Shown piece after piece: positions 57,405 to 64,000 of a DNA stretch of 64,000 nucleotides; within the stretch, counting starts at the first letter, position 1; each line of letters begins with the position of its first letter. The translations under genes were made by a program, and so were the position numbers. A model generated the notes under the pieces. The model saw only the letters and a list, made by a program, of their open reading frames with translations. It had not been told where the DNA came from and searched no databases. The DNA comes from Pocillopora verrucosa (Eukaryota; Cnidaria; Anthozoa; Scleractinia; Pocilloporidae), in contig NC_089315.1 of assembly GCF_036669915.1 (NCBI RefSeq), positions 14,659,990 to 14,723,989 on the forward strand. Direction: 5' to 3'.

Positions 57405-57600
57405 AATGGTTGGGCGTCAACACCGACTGACTTGCCAAGCCACATGTTGAAAGAGAAGCAACTTGTAATGAGAACGCCTTTCCCAAAGTGGGATCTACTA
57501 ACAATTAAATACAAAAATCAATAATTTGATTTTGAGCATATTGAAAATATCACTGATGTTATACATTCTTTTTTTGACAGTTGGAACCGATAACGTAAAA

Positions 57601-60209
<2,609 letters not shown>

Positions 60210-60790
60210 AGTACTACTGGCTGGAAACAATAAAGTTAGACTTTTTTTGATGTGATTTTTAAAAGCACTGAGGACTGTAGAGGAAAAAGGTTATTTCGTG
60301 GTGAAAAAACATTGTATTCTTGAAAGAGGTGTTGTTAGGGTTGAGATACTTCGTATGACTAAAACAAATTTTTAAGAATCTGCCGTACTAAATCATGACT
60401 TTAATATAAAATTTAAAGCAGTAGGTTCTGAAAAGTAACCTCAATCATTTAAAAGTTAAATGATTTGATAAACTGACAGCGAAAATCATTGTAGACAAGA
60501 GTGTCGACTGTAGTTCCATGTTCACTTTCTACTGGCTCAACAACTCCCAAAAAGGGAGAGAGTACGATGAAATAATCGTAGTGGCCTAACCGGTTATAAC
60601 CAAATTCACATTTTTTTTTCTCCAACGTTGTCTCTTTTTTCCTGGGAAGAGATCCACAGCCGTCTTTCAATCACTGTGGCGATTTTTGCGGAGGCTCAGA
60701 CAGTTACGGACGAACTAGCACGTTAGATATTCAATCCCGAGCTAGCCCAGGCAGATTCGTCCCAGATTACTATCTTTAAACAGACTGTGA
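60210..60790. other. Downstream part of the tandem unit, copy D, shortened
   Basis: It matches 50188-50765 after copy C, then jumps directly into the Penelope-like remnant. About 700 bases present after C, including the 65-bp repeats, are missing here. No gene was recognised. Confidence 0.55.
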
Positions 60791-63700
60791 CTCTTGGTCC
60801 GTTACTAGCCAATGGAAGAAAACCTTGAGCGGGAGGGCAAACTCCCTTTTTTCTATCGAAGATGTGTAGACGATTCGCTCACCATCATGCTAAATATGGC
60901 AACAGCATCTAACTTCCTGGACACATATAACAAGGAACATTCCTCCGTAAAATTCACGATGGAAGCCGTATGCAATGGCATGCTCCCATTTCTGGGTGTA
61001 CAGTTACTCAACCGATCGCCTCAAAAAGAGACGCTATGGTGTACGTAAAACCCACTAATTCAACTCCACTATTGCATAATCAGAGTCATGTTGACAATCG
61101 GTGTAAATAGGTTCTACTAAGAACTATGCTTGATCAGGCACATCGTTTATCCTCATCTTAGTCACATTTCTCTGACGAATGTGACCGTTTGAAGACAGTA
61201 TCCTCACGTCTGAAGTACCCCAAACACCTCGTTAACTCTACCATTCAAAGTTTCGTTGACTCAAATGCTTGTGACCAACAGCAGCTTTTGTTGCCATCCA
61301 AAGAGACAGATGACACGGTTCGAGTAATTTTGCCATTTAGAGACCAAATCTCAGCAGATATTGCGATGAAACAACTAAAGGATCTGAGCCTAAAAGTACA
61401 CACCACCATCCAACCTGTGTTTGTGAGCCGAAAAACTGAACAAGAACTACATGTCAAGGAAACAAAGCCACCAATTGTAAATCAGCAGTGTGTTGTTTAT
61501 AGTTTTCAAAATGACTGGTGCGATGCGCGTTATGTAGGTAACACACGCGAACATTTACATAGTCGAATAAAAGGACATAAAAACAACAATCCTCCGCCTC
61601 TTCTATGCTTTGTGCAAGCGTACACTGGGACAACATTGATGCACCATCTCCGACTCCTTTAACAAGACCCTTACTGACTTACTGGATAAGTTTGCCCCGC
61701 TTAAAACAAGGACTATGATTAATCGTCCAAAGGTCACATGGTTTAATGATGACATTAAACAACTCAAGCGTCAACGTCGTCGCCTTGAAAAAAGAGCCGT
61801 GAAAACTGACCTCCTTGGTGACTGGAATAATTACCAAAGAGTTCGTCATCAGTACTCTGCATTTCTTAAATATGCACGTGTGAATTATTATTCAAACCTA
61901 ATTGATGAGTGTGCGCGTGACTGTCGCAAGTTATTTCGTGTGGTTAATTATTTGTGTAGGGAACCACTTGAGACGGCTATTCCAGAGCACACTGACCCCA
62001 CAAAGCTAGCAAACGAATTTGGCACCTTCTTCTTCAAAAAAATTGAAATCATAAAGGAAAATCTTGATAAGTTTCAAGTTCAAGAACCTGGACTCACTCC
62101 TGTTACTCCTAAGGAGAATCTGGAGAGTTTTTCCGCGCTATCTATCGAAGAAGTGTCTAAGATTGTTCGAGAATCCTCCAATGCCTCTTGTCGGCTGGAT
62201 CCTATTCCTACATGGTTACTGAAGTCCTGTGTTGATATATTAGCGCCCCCTATCACTTAGATGGTAAATCTCTCTCTTCTCAGTGGCCACGTTCCAGAAT
62301 ATTGGAGAACCGCCGTTGTCTCTCCTCTACTGAAAAAACCTGGACTTAATTTGGTCTATAAAAATTTCCATCTAGTCAGTAATCTTCCATTCATTTCCAA
62401 GGTAGTGGAAAAGGCTGCACTCCAACAACTTCTCGTCCACCGTAAAAAAAATGCCCCTCACCCTAAATTCCAGTCCGGCTTCCGCAAGTATCACTCGACA
62501 GAAACTGCTTTATTAAAGGTTCAAAACGACATCTAAACGAGTATGGATAATAAAAAAGTGACACTTCTCGTACTTTTGGACTTCAGTGCTGCTTTTGACA
62601 CCACTGAACATTCCATTCTTTTGAATATCTTGCAACAGGATGTTGGAGTCGTCGGGACTGCTTTAAATTGGTTCGACTCATTTCTTTCTGGTCGCAAAAA
62701 ACGTATACTTGTTGGTGATAAGACTTCTGATGACTTTAATCTGAACTGTGGAGTCCCCCAGGGTAGTTGTATGTGGCCTATTGTATTCACTCTCTACGTC
62801 TCCCGCCTCTTCAAAATTATTTTTCAGCATCTCCCATCCATCCATGGTTATGCTGACGACACCCAGATTTACCTCTCCTTCCGACCTTGCTCTATCCATT
62901 CCGAAATTAACGCTGTCTCTGCGGTTGAGATGTGCATTGTTGATGTTCGTTCTTGGTTTATTGCTAATCGTTTAATGATCAACGACACAAAAACTGAGTT
63001 TCTAATTATTAGCACCCGCCAACAACTTGAAATAAAAAATCTATTGAATCTATTATTATTGGTGAAACCTTCATTTAACTTTTGGAAAGCGTCCGGAACC
63101 TTGGGTCCTGGTTCGATGCCCACATGCGATTGAACGTTCATATAGGCGAGATTTTTAGCAAGGCTTTTCGCGGATTATACAACATAAGACAGATCAGAAA
63201 ATTCCATACTGTTCAGTCGACTAAGACACTAGTCCACGCATTCATATACTCACACCTTGATTACTGTAATGCACTTCTCTTCGGTCTGCCTAAATATCAA
63301 CTCGATCACTAACAGAAAGTTCAGAATGCTGCGGCTAGAGTGATTTTTCAGATTCCAAATTTGATCGTATCACACCTGCACTTATCGACCTACATTGGCT
63401 CCCATTAACGTTCAGAATTCAGTTTAAATTGCTCCTCTTTGTTTACAAGTCATTACACAACCAAAGTCCTCCCTACATTAAAGATCTTTTGTCCCTGAAC
63501 CCAGCTATTAATTACACTCTTCGCTCGTCTGCTCAATCTCTTCTGTTCGTTCCAAAAGCCAACTGCTCTTCACTTGGGGATCGGGCCTTTGCTCATGCTG
63601 CACCTGTTTTATGGAACTCGCTGCCATTAACTATAAGAACAACTAGCAGCCTCGCCATTTTTAAAAAGAAACTTAAAACATTTCTATTTAGGAAAGCTTT

Positions 63701-64000
63701 TAGTTTGTTTCAATTGTTCTAATGTTTTTGCCTTTGAATATTTTAGTTTTAATTAGTATAGAACTTTAACTTATGTAAGCGCTTCTGAATATGTTTATAG
63801 CTTTAGCGCTATATAAATTCCTTATCATTATCATTATCGCCAAACTCTACAAGAACGTGCACAAGACGATGCTTCAGGACCTGCTAAAGCGTTTCGAAGT
63901 GCTTAAGAAATGCAGAAAGAAGTTTGACTGTTTACTGTACGAAATACTTCTTATAAGAGCTTTAAAGCCAAATATCAACGTGCAATCAGACTCCATTCGG
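60791..64000 (+). mobile_element. Penelope-like remnant after copy D, split by a LINE, running off the right edge
   Basis: The left part, 60791-61600, has FYRRCVDDSLTIM (CVDD in place of YVDD), SSVKFTMEAVCNGMLPFLGV, then SRLKYPKHLVNS and CVVYSFQNDWCDARYVGNTR. The right part, from 63835, resumes LYKNVHKT and LLKRFEVLKKC and is cut by the window end. A LINE occupies 61601-63834 at the same position as in copy C. Confidence 0.75.
61601..63834 (+). mobile_element. L2/CR1-like LINE, 5' truncated, nested (copy D)
   Basis: This is the same element as at 52246-54456, better preserved at its 5' side: WFNDDIKQLKRQRRRLEK reads through to PPIT in one frame (61715-62260). It has an in-frame TAG at 62258-62260 and a TAA at 62534-62536 in the RT, GYADDTQIY near 62846, and a frameshift near 63030. 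It keeps 27 bases (DKFQVQEPG) that copy C lacks. The ATTATC tail is shorter than in C. It is inactive. Confidence 0.8.

Overview
The window looks like nuclear DNA of an anthozoan cnidarian, most likely a stony coral. It is AT-rich, its genes have short exons with canonical GT/AG introns, and it is full of short inverted-repeat transposons, Penelope-like and L2/CR1-like retroelement remains and minisatellites. It carries a cnidarian-type PAN/apple secreted-protein exon and a caspase with two death-effector domains. The organism is an inference from gene content; no species can be named.

Layout. 1-8 kb: the first exon of a secreted PAN/apple-domain gene runs off the left edge on the minus strand (341-709), and a broken fibrinogen-like gene fragment lies at 4786-5367. 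8.1-12.7 kb: an intact ribosomal protein L5 gene (RPL5, eight coding exons, minus strand). 13.0-17.9 kb: an intact caspase-8/10-like initiator caspase (four coding exons, plus strand). RPL5 and the caspase are head to head and share an intergenic promoter holding ETS, CRE and kappaB-type sites. 18-24 kb: gene-free, with MITEs, a palindrome, an old segmental duplicate and two retroelement fragments of opposite orientation.

24-64 kb: the main feature, a tandem array of four flavin monooxygenase genes, all on the plus strand, starting at 24179 (A), 39008 (B), 47606 (C) and 57601 (D). Their 451-452 aa products resemble bacterial trimethylamine monooxygenase (Tmm) along the whole length rather than the usual animal FMO1-5. 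All four have the same four-exon structure. A, B and D are open; C is broken by a 13-base deletion and is probably a pseudogene. Bacterial Tmm oxidises trimethylamine to its N-oxide and can oxidise dimethyl sulfide, so the array may serve osmolyte or organic-sulfur chemistry; that role is inferred.

The repeat unit (about 8.6 kb from B to C, about 10 kb from C to D) carries a decayed Penelope-like element behind each of B, C and D. The same 2.2-kb L2/CR1-like LINE sits at the same position inside the C and D copies but is absent from the B copy, so C and D are the most recent duplicates. Other insertions (hAT-type MITE before B, 18-bp minisatellite before C, TIR element before D, TTAA-type MITE in intron 3 of A) distinguish the copies. 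The intervals 27.4-38.6 kb and 32.6-36.9 kb in particular hold no gene I can recognise.
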